Assembly: GCA_910586615.1 (NCBI GenBank)
Contig: CAJUJP010000019.1
Location: forward strand, 3,100 to 67,099
Direction of reading: 5' to 3'
From: an uncultured Lachnospiraceae bacterium
GTDB taxonomy: Bacteria; Bacillota; Clostridia; Lachnospirales; Lachnospiraceae
DNA length: 64,000 bases
The notes under the pieces were generated by a model. It was not told where the DNA came from and made no database searches. It worked only from the letters and a program-made list of their open reading frames with translations. The translations under genes were made by a program, and so were the position numbers. Of this stretch, positions 25,109-33,398 are shown piece after piece (within the stretch, counting starts at the first letter, position 1; the number at the start of each line of letters is the position of its first letter).

Positions 25109-26272
25109 ATGAAGAGTAAACTGTATTATGTACTGTATTTTTTGTATGCCATTGTTATTGTATTTGTACTGTATTTGAACGGGGTGTTTACCGGAGAAGA
25201 GATTTCCATTGTAAATCTGGCGATCAACGTTGGTTTCCTGATTATAATCGGGGTTCTTTTTGTGATATCTTCCATCAGCTTCGGCAGGCTGAACAGGATC
25301 ACCTATGAACTGGAAGAAGTGGGGATCCGTCTGCAGAAGGAATACAGGGAAGCAGAGGGAAAGAATCTCTGGGGAAAATACAGGGATAATGACAAAGTTT
25401 TTGAAGAAGAAGTACTGCAGGATGCGTTTGACAAGTACCGGATGCGCATAAAAGGTGCGAAGACGAAGCGGGGTACGGGTGCATCCTGTGATCTGGAAGA
25501 ATATATCAATGAGGATCTGGTGGACAAAGTCGGCATGAATTTCTTTAATTCCGGGGTTTCCGGTACGCTGACGGGTCTGGGGATTCTGGGAACGTTTCTC
25601 GGATTGTCCATGGGGCTGGGAGCGTTTAGCGGGGACGATATTTTTACCATATCCGATAATGTAGGTTCTCTGCTTTCCGGTATGAAAGTGGCGTTTCACA
25701 CTTCGGTGTACGGTATCTTTTTCTCGCTGGTGTTCAATCTTGCCTATCGGAGCATTATGTCGGATGCCTATGAGACACTGCATGAATTTCTGAATGTGTT
25801 CCGTCAGACCGCCCAGCCGTACACTGTGAAAGATGATGAAAGCACCGCGACCATGCTTGTTTATCAGGCAGGAATGGCTAATTCCTTAAAACAGATGCTG
25901 GAATTGATGAAAGGCAGTGCGGCGGAACAGACCACAGGGGTGGAGCGCATTGTAGATAAATTTACGGAACAGATGCAGGCCGCTCTGGATACGGACTTTA
26001 AGAAAATCGGAAATGCGTTGAAAAATGCGGGAGAGTCGCAGGCAGTCAGCGCAAGAAACGCGGCGGAGATGGTGGAGGCGGTTACCGCTCTGGTAGAAGT
26101 AAACCGCAATGTGCAGGATGCGCTTGCAAAGGTCATGGAAAGGCAGGAACATTTTGCAAAAGGACTTGAGGATCAGAAGAAAATGCTGGCAGATGCGTGC
26201 AGTGATATGAACGATGAGATCAGCAGTCAGATATACACATTCGGGCAGATGAGGAATTTATATGAGAAATAA
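25109..26272 (+). CDS. ZorA-like MotA/TolQ/ExbB-family proton-channel protein
   Basis: A 387-residue membrane protein. Helices lie near residues 6-24 and 38-58, a cytoplasmic part spans 60-145, and two core helices span about 150-173 (GTLTGLGILGTFLGLSMGLG) and 190-213 (GMKVAFHTSVYGIFFSLVFN). That is the MotA/ExbB channel pattern. The remaining 170 residues form a long helical tail, as in ZorA of Zorya defence systems, where the tail projects into the cytoplasm. The stop overlaps the start of the MotB/ZorB-like gene by 11 bases. No ZorC, ZorD or ZorE homologue follows, so this is an orphan ZorAB-like pair; defence is a hypothesis. Confidence 0.8.
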   Translation: MKSKLYYVLYFLYAIVIVFVLYLNGVFTGEEISIVNLAINVGFLIIIGVLFVISSISFGRLNRITYELEEVGIRLQKEYREAEGKNLWGKYRDNDKVFEEEVLQDAFDKYRMRIKGAKTKRGTGASCDLEEYINEDLVDKVGMNFFNSGVSGTLTGLGILGTFLGLSMGLGAFSGDDIFTISDNVGSLLSGMKVAFHTSVYGIFFSLVFNLAYRSIMSDAYETLHEFLNVFRQTAQPYTVKDDESTATMLVYQAGMANSLKQMLELMKGSAAEQTTGVERIVDKFTEQMQAALDTDFKKIGNALKNAGESQAVSARNAAEMVEAVTALVEVNRNVQDALAKVMERQEHFAKGLEDQKKMLADACSDMNDEISSQIYTFGQMRNLYEK

Positions 26273-27185
26273 GCGAAAGAACAGGGAAGCTTTTGCGGAG
26301 CACAGCTACTGGCAGTCCTATTCGGACATGATGGCGGCGCTTCTGCTGATTTTTATTCTGATGATAGCAATTACCCTTGCCATATACAGACAGAAAACCA
26401 ATGATCTGGATCAGACCAGGCTGGAACTTAGCACGGCCCAGAGTCAGCTGGATGAGACGATAGAGGATCTGGAACTTTCCAAGGCAGAGCTGGAGAAATC
26501 CAATGAGGATCTTGCGGCCTCTCTGGCACAGCTGCAGGAGGCATATGATCAGGCGGCTCTGACCCAGGAAGAATTAAATAACGCTTATCTGGAAATCGAA
26601 AATGCCAGACAGGAGTTGACTACCACCAGACAGGAACTGCAGGATATCGTCGGTATCCGCACGGATATCATCGGGGCGCTGCAGTCGGCGTTCAGCAATT
26701 CTACAATGAAAGTGGATGCCCAGACAGGTTCCATCACGTTTTCATCCGACGTGCTTTTTAGATATAACAGTTCCTCGCTGACAGCGGACAGTAAGGAAAC
26801 ATTGAAGACTATTATTCCGATGTATCTGGATGTGCTGCTGCAGGATCAGTTCCGCGGTTATATCGCCGAGATCATTATCGAGGGCCATACGGATACAGAC
26901 GGCAGCTATCAAGGCAACATGGAACTGTCTTATGCTCGTGCCAATGCCGTGGCGGATTTTTGTCTGAATAAGAAAAACGGACTGAGCGAGACCGAGATCG
27001 AACAGCTTCAAAAGATTCTTACCGTCAACGGCAAGTCATGGAGCAGCCCGGTTTATCAAAAGGATGCGTCCGGCAACCTGACAGAAGAGGTGGATATGCC
27101 TTCTTCCAGAAGGGTGGAGATTAAGTTCCGGCTGAAGGAAGATGAGATGATCGAGAAGATCTCCGGGATATTGGAACAGAGATAA
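26262..27185 (+). CDS. ZorB-like OmpA/MotB-family protein
   Basis: A 307-residue partner of the channel protein. A short cytoplasmic N-terminus leads to a single helix with the proton-binding Asp22 in SYSDMMAALLLIFILM, exactly as in MotB/ZorB. A long coiled coil (residues about 45-140, repeats such as LELSKAELEKSNEDLAASLA) follows. The OmpA/Pal-type peptidoglycan-binding domain comes last (ITFSSDVLFRYNSSSLTADS, IIIEGHTDTDGSYQGNMELS, ARANAVADFC, SSRRVEIKF). The two proteins should form a peptidoglycan-anchored, ion-driven motor. A perfect long hairpin after the stop ends the operon. The coiled coil is longer than in flagellar MotB. Confidence 0.85.
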   Translation: MRNKRKNREAFAEHSYWQSYSDMMAALLLIFILMIAITLAIYRQKTNDLDQTRLELSTAQSQLDETIEDLELSKAELEKSNEDLAASLAQLQEAYDQAALTQEELNNAYLEIENARQELTTTRQELQDIVGIRTDIIGALQSAFSNSTMKVDAQTGSITFSSDVLFRYNSSSLTADSKETLKTIIPMYLDVLLQDQFRGYIAEIIIEGHTDTDGSYQGNMELSYARANAVADFCLNKKNGLSETEIEQLQKILTVNGKSWSSPVYQKDASGNLTEEVDMPSSRRVEIKFRLKEDEMIEKISGILEQR

Positions 27186-27186
27186 T

Positions 27187-27250
27187 TAAAATGCCATATT
27201 TGACATATTAGAAGATAAAATGTGTTATATGTGTCAAATATGGCATTTTA
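27187..27250. terminator. Long bidirectional hairpin terminator
   Basis: TAAAATGCCATATTTGACA (27187-27205) and TGTCAAATATGGCATTTTA (27232-27250) are perfect 19-base complements. The hairpin lies between the ZorB-like gene and the convergent aldo/keto reductase gene. Confidence 0.75.
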
Positions 27251-27263
27251 CTGCCCCATTTTT

Positions 27264-28259
27264 TCAGCTGGTCGACAGTATCTCATCAATCCTGCGGCGC
27301 TCTTCCTCGCTGAAATGCATATTATGAAGCATCCCCACATTATCTGTGATCTGCGAAGGTCTGGAAGCGCCAATCAGAACACTTGTTATGTCTCCATCCC
27401 GCAGAATCCATGAAAGCGCCATCTGGGCAAGACTCTGACCCCGTTCTTTGGCAATCTCATTCAGAGACTGTATTTTTCTTAAAGTATCCTCATTCACAGC
27501 ATTTTCCTGTAAAAATCTTCCGTCGGTCCTGATCCGGCTGTCGGAAGGAATACCGTTCAGATAACGGTCTGTCAGAAGACCCTGTGCCAGCGGGCAGAAA
27601 GTTATGATGCCGATTCCGTTTCGGGCGGCATAGTCTTTTAAGCCGTCTTTCTCGATATCACGGACGAACATGGAATAATTTCTCTGATTGATGATAAACG
27701 GTGTTCCCATGCTGCGGAATAATTCCGCAATGGCAACGGTCTGCTCCTTATTGTAGTTGGAGATACCGACATATAAAGCCTTACCGCTTCTGACGATACC
27801 GTCTAAGGCGGCGGCTGTTTCATAGAGCGGCGTGTCGGGATCGGGTCTGTGATGATAATAGATATCTACATAGTCAAGCCCCATTCGTGCCAGGCTCTGG
27901 TCAAGACTGGCAACCAGATATTTTTTGCTGCCTCTGTCACCGTAAGGGCCGGGCCACATTTCATAGCCTGCCTTGGTGGAGATGATCAGTTCATCCCGGT
28001 AGATACCGAGGCTTTTCTTTAAAATGCGTCCGAAGTTTTCCTCTGCCGCGCCGGGAACGGGGCCGTAGTTATTTGCCAGATCAAAATGCGTGATTCCGTG
28101 ATCAAAAGCGGTCTGACACATGGCGGTCATATTGTCGAAATTGCCGTTTGAGCCGAAGTTATGCCACAAACCCAGCGATACTGCGGGCAGCAGCAGGCCG
28201 CTTGCGCCGCAGCGGTTGTATTTCATCTTGTCATAGCGTGTTTCTTGTGCCTGATACAT
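27264..28259 (-). CDS. Aldo/keto reductase (YghZ/Gpr-like)
   Basis: A 331-residue NADPH-dependent reductase with a TIM-barrel fold. Present are the catalytic tetrad regions FDLANNYGPVPGAAEENFG (Asp, Tyr), ISTKAGYEMWPGPYGDRGS (Lys) and YVDIYYHHRPDPDTPLYE (His), and the cofactor-binding end VLIGASRPSQITDNV. The K-x-Y-x-R-C-G-x-S-G-L-L-P start and the R-G-S-K-K-Y segment point to the YghZ/Gpr subgroup, which reduces aldehydes such as methylglyoxal. The start at 28259 has GGAGG 5 bases upstream. It is the last of three minus-strand genes. Electron donor and physiological substrate are not visible. Confidence 0.9.
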   Translation of the reverse strand: MYQAQETRYDKMKYNRCGASGLLLPAVSLGLWHNFGSNGNFDNMTAMCQTAFDHGITHFDLANNYGPVPGAAEENFGRILKKSLGIYRDELIISTKAGYEMWPGPYGDRGSKKYLVASLDQSLARMGLDYVDIYYHHRPDPDTPLYETAAALDGIVRSGKALYVGISNYNKEQTVAIAELFRSMGTPFIINQRNYSMFVRDIEKDGLKDYAARNGIGIITFCPLAQGLLTDRYLNGIPSDSRIRTDGRFLQENAVNEDTLRKIQSLNEIAKERGQSLAQMALSWILRDGDITSVLIGASRPSQITDNVGMLHNMHFSEEERRRIDEILSTS

Positions 28260-28299
28260 AGGAACCTCCATTTCGAAATATTTCTTGATTTTTTTTTCA

Positions 28300-29103
28300 T
28301 TAATAGAACATAACCGGTCCGTCAACTTTTCTGTTCTCTTTATCCATCAGATCCATGTGATGGATCGCAAATCCCAGATACAGGCAGGCTACCGCGAATG
28401 CAAGGACAGAGTAACCGAAGAAACTTAAACCAATCAGTTTAAGCAATCCCTTGATAAAGAGCGGCAGTGTTTTTGCATACAGGGAGAGCAGATAGAGCTG
28501 CCCGTATGTCAATTTCTGGTTCATAAAAGAACAAATGATCATACCCACAAGTGCGACAAACAGAGCGCCCAGCAGATATCCCGCCAGGGAGAACAGCCAG
28601 GAAAATAGCAGGAAGATTACCATAAACACGTAAATATAGTTAATTTTCTCATACACCCAGTCTCTTGAAAGATCCCAGTCATCGGGATAGTCATAAAGAT
28701 TGAGTTCTCCGTTAGTCTTGATCAATACCGTTGTCTCGTCCGCAATGAATACCAGATCCATATCAGATGTTACGTCCCGCCACTCTGCTTCAGAGAAGTC
28801 TCTTAGATAAGAACCGAATTCTGATTCCATCATGATCTGGACACCGTCTTCACTATAGTAGAAGGATTCTTCTATCTGCAGTTTTCCCGCGTGCAGCTCA
28901 AAATCAGGAAACATCATCACTGCTTCCCGCACCTCAGATACCATGTTCGCTGTAGAAGGGATGGTTCTCAGGTTGGCCAGTGCGAAATACAGCAGAAGAA
29001 GCACAGTCACGTATAAGACAACTTTTCCTGCCTTGTTCTTTAAAAAATCAGGATAATGTTTAACGCCCGCAACAGAAAAAAACATTTCTTTAAATATATT
29101 CAT
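28300..29103 (-). CDS. DUF1189-family membrane protein
   Basis: A 267-residue membrane protein that fits the DUF1189 family: N-terminal amphipathic segment, first helix VVLYVTVLLLLYFALANL, an extracytoplasmic region of about 110 residues with paired beta strands (KLQIEESFYYSEDGVQIMME and DMDLVFIADETTVLIKTNGE), then four or five helices. Function unknown; related proteins occur in many Firmicutes near envelope genes. The start at 29103 has GGAGGA 6 bases upstream. It is separated by 22 bases from the upstream 165-residue membrane protein gene, so the two are probably one operon with the aldo/keto reductase. Confidence 0.78.
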   Translation of the reverse strand: MNIFKEMFFSVAGVKHYPDFLKNKAGKVVLYVTVLLLLYFALANLRTIPSTANMVSEVREAVMMFPDFELHAGKLQIEESFYYSEDGVQIMMESEFGSYLRDFSEAEWRDVTSDMDLVFIADETTVLIKTNGELNLYDYPDDWDLSRDWVYEKINYIYVFMVIFLLFSWLFSLAGYLLGALFVALVGMIICSFMNQKLTYGQLYLLSLYAKTLPLFIKGLLKLIGLSFFGYSVLAFAVACLYLGFAIHHMDLMDKENRKVDGPVMFY

Positions 29104-29125
29104 AGTTTCCTCCAAATCTACTTGA

Positions 29126-29623
29126 TTAATACATGAGTGAAGCGATGCCGACTGCCAGAATAAACTGCGCAATGGTTGATAACAGCCAGATTCCTATGCA
29201 GACCAGTACGCGCACACCCGTTGACTTTTTCCGGTTGGAAGATACCGCCGCTATGGCAGTGACGATGAATACCTGTAAGATGCCGCCGATTGCCCCGCCG
29301 ATCAGGAAGAAGAAATCTATTGCGTGCAGGACAATAAAGACCCATGCCCAGCCGGGCATTTTGGCAGGAATATATTCTTCGCCCGTAGCGCAGTCCCGGC
29401 CGTCATAACTTAAGACTACAGCGCCGAACTGCCTGACATGCAGGATGGCCTCTTTTCCTTCGATCATCATAGAATAATGTGTTTCCGTAAGACTTGATTT
29501 TTTTGCCAGTTTGTTCAGCTTCACAGGTTCAGCGCCGTTTACTGATATTGCATTCTTTTTCAGTTCTACCCTGTATGGAATACCTTGTACTTCAAAATTC
29601 CAGACCATTTCTTTTGCTGCCAT
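29126..29623 (-). CDS. Membrane protein of unknown function, 165 aa
   Basis: The N-terminal 85 residues are soluble and beta-rich (EMVWNFEVQGIPYRVELKKN, ILHVRQFGAVVLSYDGRDC). Two or three helices follow (WAWVFIVLHAIDFFFLIGGA, IGGILQVFIVTAIAAVSS, VLVCIGIWLLSTIAQFILAV). The start at 29623 has GAGGGG 5 bases upstream; the open frame reaches 29671. It heads the operon containing the DUF1189 protein and aldo/keto reductase. I recognise no family. Confidence 0.65.
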   Translation of the reverse strand: MAAKEMVWNFEVQGIPYRVELKKNAISVNGAEPVKLNKLAKKSSLTETHYSMMIEGKEAILHVRQFGAVVLSYDGRDCATGEEYIPAKMPGWAWVFIVLHAIDFFFLIGGAIGGILQVFIVTAIAAVSSNRKKSTGVRVLVCIGIWLLSTIAQFILAVGIASLMY

Positions 29624-29688
29624 TTTTCCCCTCATCTCTTTTCTTTGAATTTTGTACCGGTAGTGGCACAATTATTTTATATTTTATC

Positions 29689-29937
29689 ATGATTTCTTAT
29701 GTAGATTCAAGTGTGGATCATTGTAATCATGCGGATATGACAGAGCATGAAATGTATATTAGTACATCAGATGATCAAATCAGAATTGAACTTACAGAAG
29801 AAAAAACTGATAGTGGCAGTTCGCTGGCATATCTTTATGTCGATCATGGACTGTGTCATGAAGCATTTGAGGAAAATCCGGGAGGCGCATTAACTGAAAA
29901 TTACGGGATTTGCGGCATGTTCTATCATCTGTCTTGA
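29689..29937 (+). CDS. Possible small protein or gene fragment, 82 aa
   Basis: An ATG at 29689 opens an acidic 82-residue frame (MISYVDSSVDHCNHADMTEH, ending with ENYGICGMFYHLS). No ribosome site precedes it, and no family is recognised. The composition (Asp, Glu, His, Cys) is protein-like rather than random, so it may be the end of a decayed gene. The region begins the A+T-rich, debris-containing segment that runs to 32223. Confidence 0.3.
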   Translation: MISYVDSSVDHCNHADMTEHEMYISTSDDQIRIELTEEKTDSGSSLAYLYVDHGLCHEAFEENPGGALTENYGICGMFYHLS

Positions 29938-30074
29938 TTCATCAAAAGTCGTCATTTTGTGGAGAAATGATGTAGTAAATAGTGTACTGGATGGATGGCA
30001 GGAGGGTGTTTGGGGTGTAAGTGATTTTCGATTTTAATCCATGTTTTGAATGTTGAGATTTCCGAAAAATCAGA

Positions 30075-30103
30075 TTGTGAGTCCTTGCACGATGGGATAT
30101 AAT
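30075..30103 (+). promoter_or_regulatory. Promoter of the Rpn-family gene
   Basis: TTGTGA (30075-30080), a 17-base spacer and TATAAT (30098-30103) form a SigA-type promoter about 20 bases before the ATG at 30124, giving a short leader. Confidence 0.6.
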
Positions 30104-30123
30104 AATAGTAACTTAACGATGAG

Positions 30124-30972
30124 ATGGTAAAAGAAAAGACAGTCAAAAAAGGCGGTGATCAGGTGGCTGGAGAAGAAATACGACAGGATACCAGAACTGT
30201 AGATCAAATTGTCGATGGAATGAGTTTATTCGATGATGATCTGATGTCAATGGTATTTGACGGTAATATAGAAGCAACGGAGCTTCTGTTAAAGATTATA
30301 CTGAAAAAGGACGATATTCAAGTTATAAGCGTTGTAGGGCAGAGAGAATTGCAGAGTCCTGTAGTTGGCGGGCGGGATATCCGTCTGGATATTCTGGCAA
30401 AAGACAGTACGGGAAAGCACTATAATGTTGAAGTGCAGAAGAAACCGGAAGGGGCGCATATCCGTCGTGCCAGATATAATAGCAGTATGATGGATTCACG
30501 GATGCTGAAAGCAGGGCAGGAGTTTTCGGAGCTTCAGGATTCGTATATGATGTTCATCACCCAGACGGATATCTTTGGGCATGGGATACCGATTTATACG
30601 ATTAATCGGTATTTTGAGGAAATTGACGATATCTTTGATGATGGCTCTCATATTGTTTATGTGAATGGAAATTATAAGGGAGATGATACAGTCGGAAGAC
30701 TGATGCATGACTTTGGCTGTAAGCAAGCGAAGGATATGTATTATCCGGAACTGGCTAAAGGGGTAAAGCATTTTAAGGAAGAAGGAGGTCGAGAGAGAAT
30801 GTGTGAAGCGGTTGAGAAATATGGGGATAGAAGAGCAGAAAGTGCAAGGCTAAATAATCTACTTGAAAATGTGAGAAATTTGATGGAATCCATGAAATGG
30901 TCAGCAGAACAAGCAATGTCGGCGATGAAAGTATCGGATGCAGATAAGGCTGTGCTTTTGAAGGAATTGTGA
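30124..30972 (+). CDS. Rpn-family PD-(D/E)XK nuclease / transposase-like protein
   Basis: A 282-residue member of the Rpn (recombination-promoting nuclease, formerly transposase_31-like) family common in Lachnospiraceae. The N-terminal DDDLMSMVFDGNIEATELLL is typical. The catalytic core has Asp in RLDILAKDSTGK and the Glu/Gln pair in YNVEVQKKP, matching D-x(n)-E-x-Q of PD-(D/E)XK enzymes. The C-terminal helical tail (RERMCEAVEKYGDRRAESAR to AMKVSDADKAVLLKEL) is of the oligomerising type. The ATG at 30124 directly follows a promoter. A degenerate second copy of the tail lies at 31011-31171. The enzyme may act in genome rearrangement or defence. Confidence 0.82.
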   Translation: MVKEKTVKKGGDQVAGEEIRQDTRTVDQIVDGMSLFDDDLMSMVFDGNIEATELLLKIILKKDDIQVISVVGQRELQSPVVGGRDIRLDILAKDSTGKHYNVEVQKKPEGAHIRRARYNSSMMDSRMLKAGQEFSELQDSYMMFITQTDIFGHGIPIYTINRYFEEIDDIFDDGSHIVYVNGNYKGDDTVGRLMHDFGCKQAKDMYYPELAKGVKHFKEEGGRERMCEAVEKYGDRRAESARLNNLLENVRNLMESMKWSAEQAMSAMKVSDADKAVLLKEL

Positions 30973-31010
30973 ATTAGTGTAGATCAAAGTGGAATGGAGA
31001 GCAAGAAAGA

Positions 31011-31171
31011 GTGTGTGAAGCAGTTGAGAAATATGCGGAAAATGTAAGATTGAATAGTCTGTTTAAGTCCATAAGAAAGCTTATAGCAAATATGAAGTTG
31101 GGGCAGAACAGGCAATGAATGTGCTTGAGGTTAATGAGCATGACAGAGAGATTTTACTGAAAAAGTTATAA
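31011..31171 (+). pseudogene. Degenerate second copy of the Rpn C-terminal tail
   Basis: In one frame the sequence reads VCEAVEKYAENVRLNSL and NMKLGQ. After a single-base shift it continues AMNVLEVNEHDREILLKKL to a stop at 31171. This parallels MCEAVEKYGDRRAE.. and AMSAMKVSDADKAVLLKEL at the end of the intact gene. It is therefore the frameshifted tail of a paralogue whose catalytic part is gone. Confidence 0.75.
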
Positions 31172-31893
31172 AGATACGGGTTTAAATTGTGGTAAACAGG
31201 GAGTATTCTGATCGAAAGGAGTGCTCCTTGTTTTGCATTTGCTGATTATGACATATCGGTTTAAATATGTAGTGTAGTAGTAAGGAGGTGTAAGAAGCTA
31301 TATATCGGCAGCAATGGATTATGCAAAGGGTATGGATTTATAAGGAAAAGGAGTTTTTCAAAAAATCGCAAATATAATTTGTTTATCCTAAAGCGTATGA
31401 GATATTCCCGTAACTATATATTATCTTCATGACACTATAAAGAATCCCGTGCCGATTATGGTACGGAGTTCTTGTTGTAAAGATCTGAAAAAGGAAGGAG
31501 CATGAGTTTAGGAAAAAGATCCAGACAGAAACACAGCTGGACTCGTCACAAAGCTGAACCGCTACAGACATTTTGCGTTTTCGGCATACAGAAGAGAAAG
31601 AACTGCATATCTGCAATCAAATGAAACAGATATATTACATTCTGGATCTATTGCATTACCTTGATCCGAATGAGAGATTTAACAAGATGACATTGTGATC
31701 CCTGTGCCATTTGAGGCATGGGGATTTTTTGTTGCCCGTCCCGGAGGTTACGAGGGCAGATCGGAGGAAGAGATGATGTAGCTAAAAAGGAACTTATAAA
31801 GGCGAATATAAAGATCCTTTATAAGTTCCTTTTAACGACTGGATTTAAGGAAGAAGATGTTGCTAAGATTTTGGCAGACAAGGAGGCGATACT
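31172..31893 (+). other. Debris region with three terminator-like hairpins and short ORF fragments
   Basis: Hairpins lie at 31195-31232 (AACAGGGAGTA / TGCTCCTTGTT), 31440-31473 (with G-U pairs) and 31698-31730 (ATCCCTGTGCC / GGCATGGGGAT with T6). A 40-codon ORF with a strong GGAAGGAG site starts at ATG 31502, but alternative frames in the same stretch look equally protein-like, as in a shifted gene. From about 31772 the frame KKELIKANIKILYKFLLTTG, then FKEEDVAKILADKEAIL, runs to a TGA at 31895-31897 that overlaps the next gene's GTG (GTGA). It looks like the end of a small helical protein. Its coding bases also form an 18-bp perfect hairpin (31785-31802 / 31816-31833). Confidence 0.45.
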
Positions 31894-32223
31894 GTGATCA
31901 ACATCGATCTGGACAATATAAATGAAGAGATGATCTATGAGGCATTCAATGTTGACGGTAATGAGGCAGAGGCATTAAATGACAGTTATTTGGAGTTGTT
32001 TGAACTGGTCGGCCGTGATGCCATGCTGAAATTGTTCAAGTATTTTCGCGGGGACAAGATCGACTGTCCTATGAGACTGTACCGTCCTGAATTTATAGCG
32101 GATCTGGCAAAGCAGGAGACAGACAGGCGTAAGCGCGCAAAGATCGCCAGAGCCGGAGGATATACGGTGAAATTTATTGAAGGTGTGTTGAGCAAGCGGC
32201 GAAAAGAAAATGAGGCAGAATAA
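31894..32223 (+). CDS. Small protein resembling Mor-type transcription activators
   Basis: A 109-residue protein starting at GTG 31894, with AGGAGG 7 bases upstream and the preceding stop overlapping the start codon. The centre (LNDSYLELFELVGRDAMLKL, then FKYFRGDKIDCPMRLYRPEF) resembles the dimerisation part of phage Mu Mor-like activators, in which an L-x-x-L-V-G-x-x-A-x-x-x-L helix is followed by a G-x-x-I-x-x-P strand. The end (IARAGGYTVKFIEGVLSKRR) could be the recognition helix. The similarity is suggestive, not certain. Its A+T-rich setting beside an Rpn gene fits mobile or accessory DNA. Confidence 0.55.
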   Translation: MINIDLDNINEEMIYEAFNVDGNEAEALNDSYLELFELVGRDAMLKLFKYFRGDKIDCPMRLYRPEFIADLAKQETDRRKRAKIARAGGYTVKFIEGVLSKRRKENEAE

Positions 32224-32306
32224 TAAAATGGAAAACGACAGTGCTTGGTCCTTCTGCTTTCCAGCATTATCTTTTATATATGGGCCGTGTGATGAATGGA
32301 GGAAAT

Positions 32307-33398
32307 ATGATTGTTGGAACAAAGGAAGAATATGAAAACAATGGGTTTGATCTATTGCGTTATACGGCGGCGTTCAGTGTAATGATGCTTCATTATTCCA
32401 GTTATTGTATGATTTTATCACAAAATCTGCCGGCGCAGGCTTCGACTGTTATGAGCAGGGTCAGGCACATCGCCCTGATGTTTCCGGGAGTAGTCATATT
32501 GTTTACCATGAGCGGTTTTCTGGTAGCAGCCTCCTTTGAACGGGCAAAGACAAGAAAAGAGTTTTTCCTGAGACGTGCGCTGCGAATTTACCCGGAATTG
32601 TGGATCTGTACGATCATCAATCTGGCAGTAGTCTGTATTCTGGTTCCACAATTGTTGGACAGAGGTATGATTTTATGGGTGATGACACAGATTTTTGGAA
32701 TAGCCAATACGCCGGCCTGTCTGAAAGCATTACCTACCGGAAGCATCAATGGCACACTTTGGACGATTTTTACGGAAGTGCAGTTGTATATTGTACTGGG
32801 GATTATTTATCCTTTTCTGCAAAAGATGAAAGAGAAGCATTGGATGGCATTCCTGTCGCTGCTTGCTGCTGTGAATCTGGTTTGTGCCGTATTGGTGCGG
32901 GATGGCAGCGGCGTTTTGACGAAAGTGATTGAGAGGATATTTGCTCCGTATGCGTTGTGGTTCTTTATTGGCGTTTTTTGTTTTCAAAAAAGACAGAGGA
33001 TGCTTCCTGTTTTGAAAAAGGCATTTTGGCCGTTGCTGATTATCTATCTTATTATGGAATCCGTAATTATGCAGATGCCCGGATATTATACAGGCATAGT
33101 AACGAGTGTTTTGCTTCCGTTTATGGTGATTGGATGCGCATATTGTCTGCCCAAAATCCGCCTGAAATATGATTTTTCCTACGGCATGTTTTTGTATCAC
33201 TGGATTATCCTGAACATTATTGTTCATTTTGATCTCATGAACAGGATGCCGTGGTATGTGGGATTATTTTTATTTATCACAGGAACAATGACGGCGTCAG
33301 TAATATCATGGGCTTTGAAAGGCGGATGTTATAGAGTAGTCAAAAGGATAGAGAGAAAAGCGTACAGGGAAAACAGTTACAGGAGAATCGGATCATGA
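32307..33398 (+). CDS. Acyltransferase-3 family membrane protein (copy 1)
   Basis: A 363-residue multi-pass acyltransferase of the OafA/NodX type, which transfers acetyl or other acyl groups to extracytoplasmic glycans. The N-terminal GFDLLRYTAAFSVMMLHYSS carries the catalytic His in the first helix. FTMSGFLVAASFERAKTRKE and FFLRRALRIYPELWICT contain the second family block with its Arg. About ten helices follow. The start at 32307 has GGAGG 4 bases upstream. Its stop overlaps the start of the MBOAT gene (ATGA). It begins a four-gene cassette that O-acylates a surface polymer. Confidence 0.88.
   Translation: MIVGTKEEYENNGFDLLRYTAAFSVMMLHYSSYCMILSQNLPAQASTVMSRVRHIALMFPGVVILFTMSGFLVAASFERAKTRKEFFLRRALRIYPELWICTIINLAVVCILVPQLLDRGMILWVMTQIFGIANTPACLKALPTGSINGTLWTIFTEVQLYIVLGIIYPFLQKMKEKHWMAFLSLLAAVNLVCAVLVRDGSGVLTKVIERIFAPYALWFFIGVFCFQKRQRMLPVLKKAFWPLLIIYLIMESVIMQMPGYYTGIVTSVLLPFMVIGCAYCLPKIRLKYDFSYGMFLYHWIILNIIVHFDLMNRMPWYVGLFLFITGTMTASVISWALKGGCYRVVKRIERKAYRENSYRRIGS

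Noticed and set aside
25109..27185. Complete Zorya defence system
   Set aside because: Only ZorA- and ZorB-like genes are present; the next genes are an aldo/keto reductase and membrane proteins, with no ZorC, ZorD or ZorE.
31718..31771. ATG 31718 as start of the short ORF ending at 31897
   Set aside because: The codon lies in the stem of a rho-independent terminator and the next 18 codons are not protein-like.
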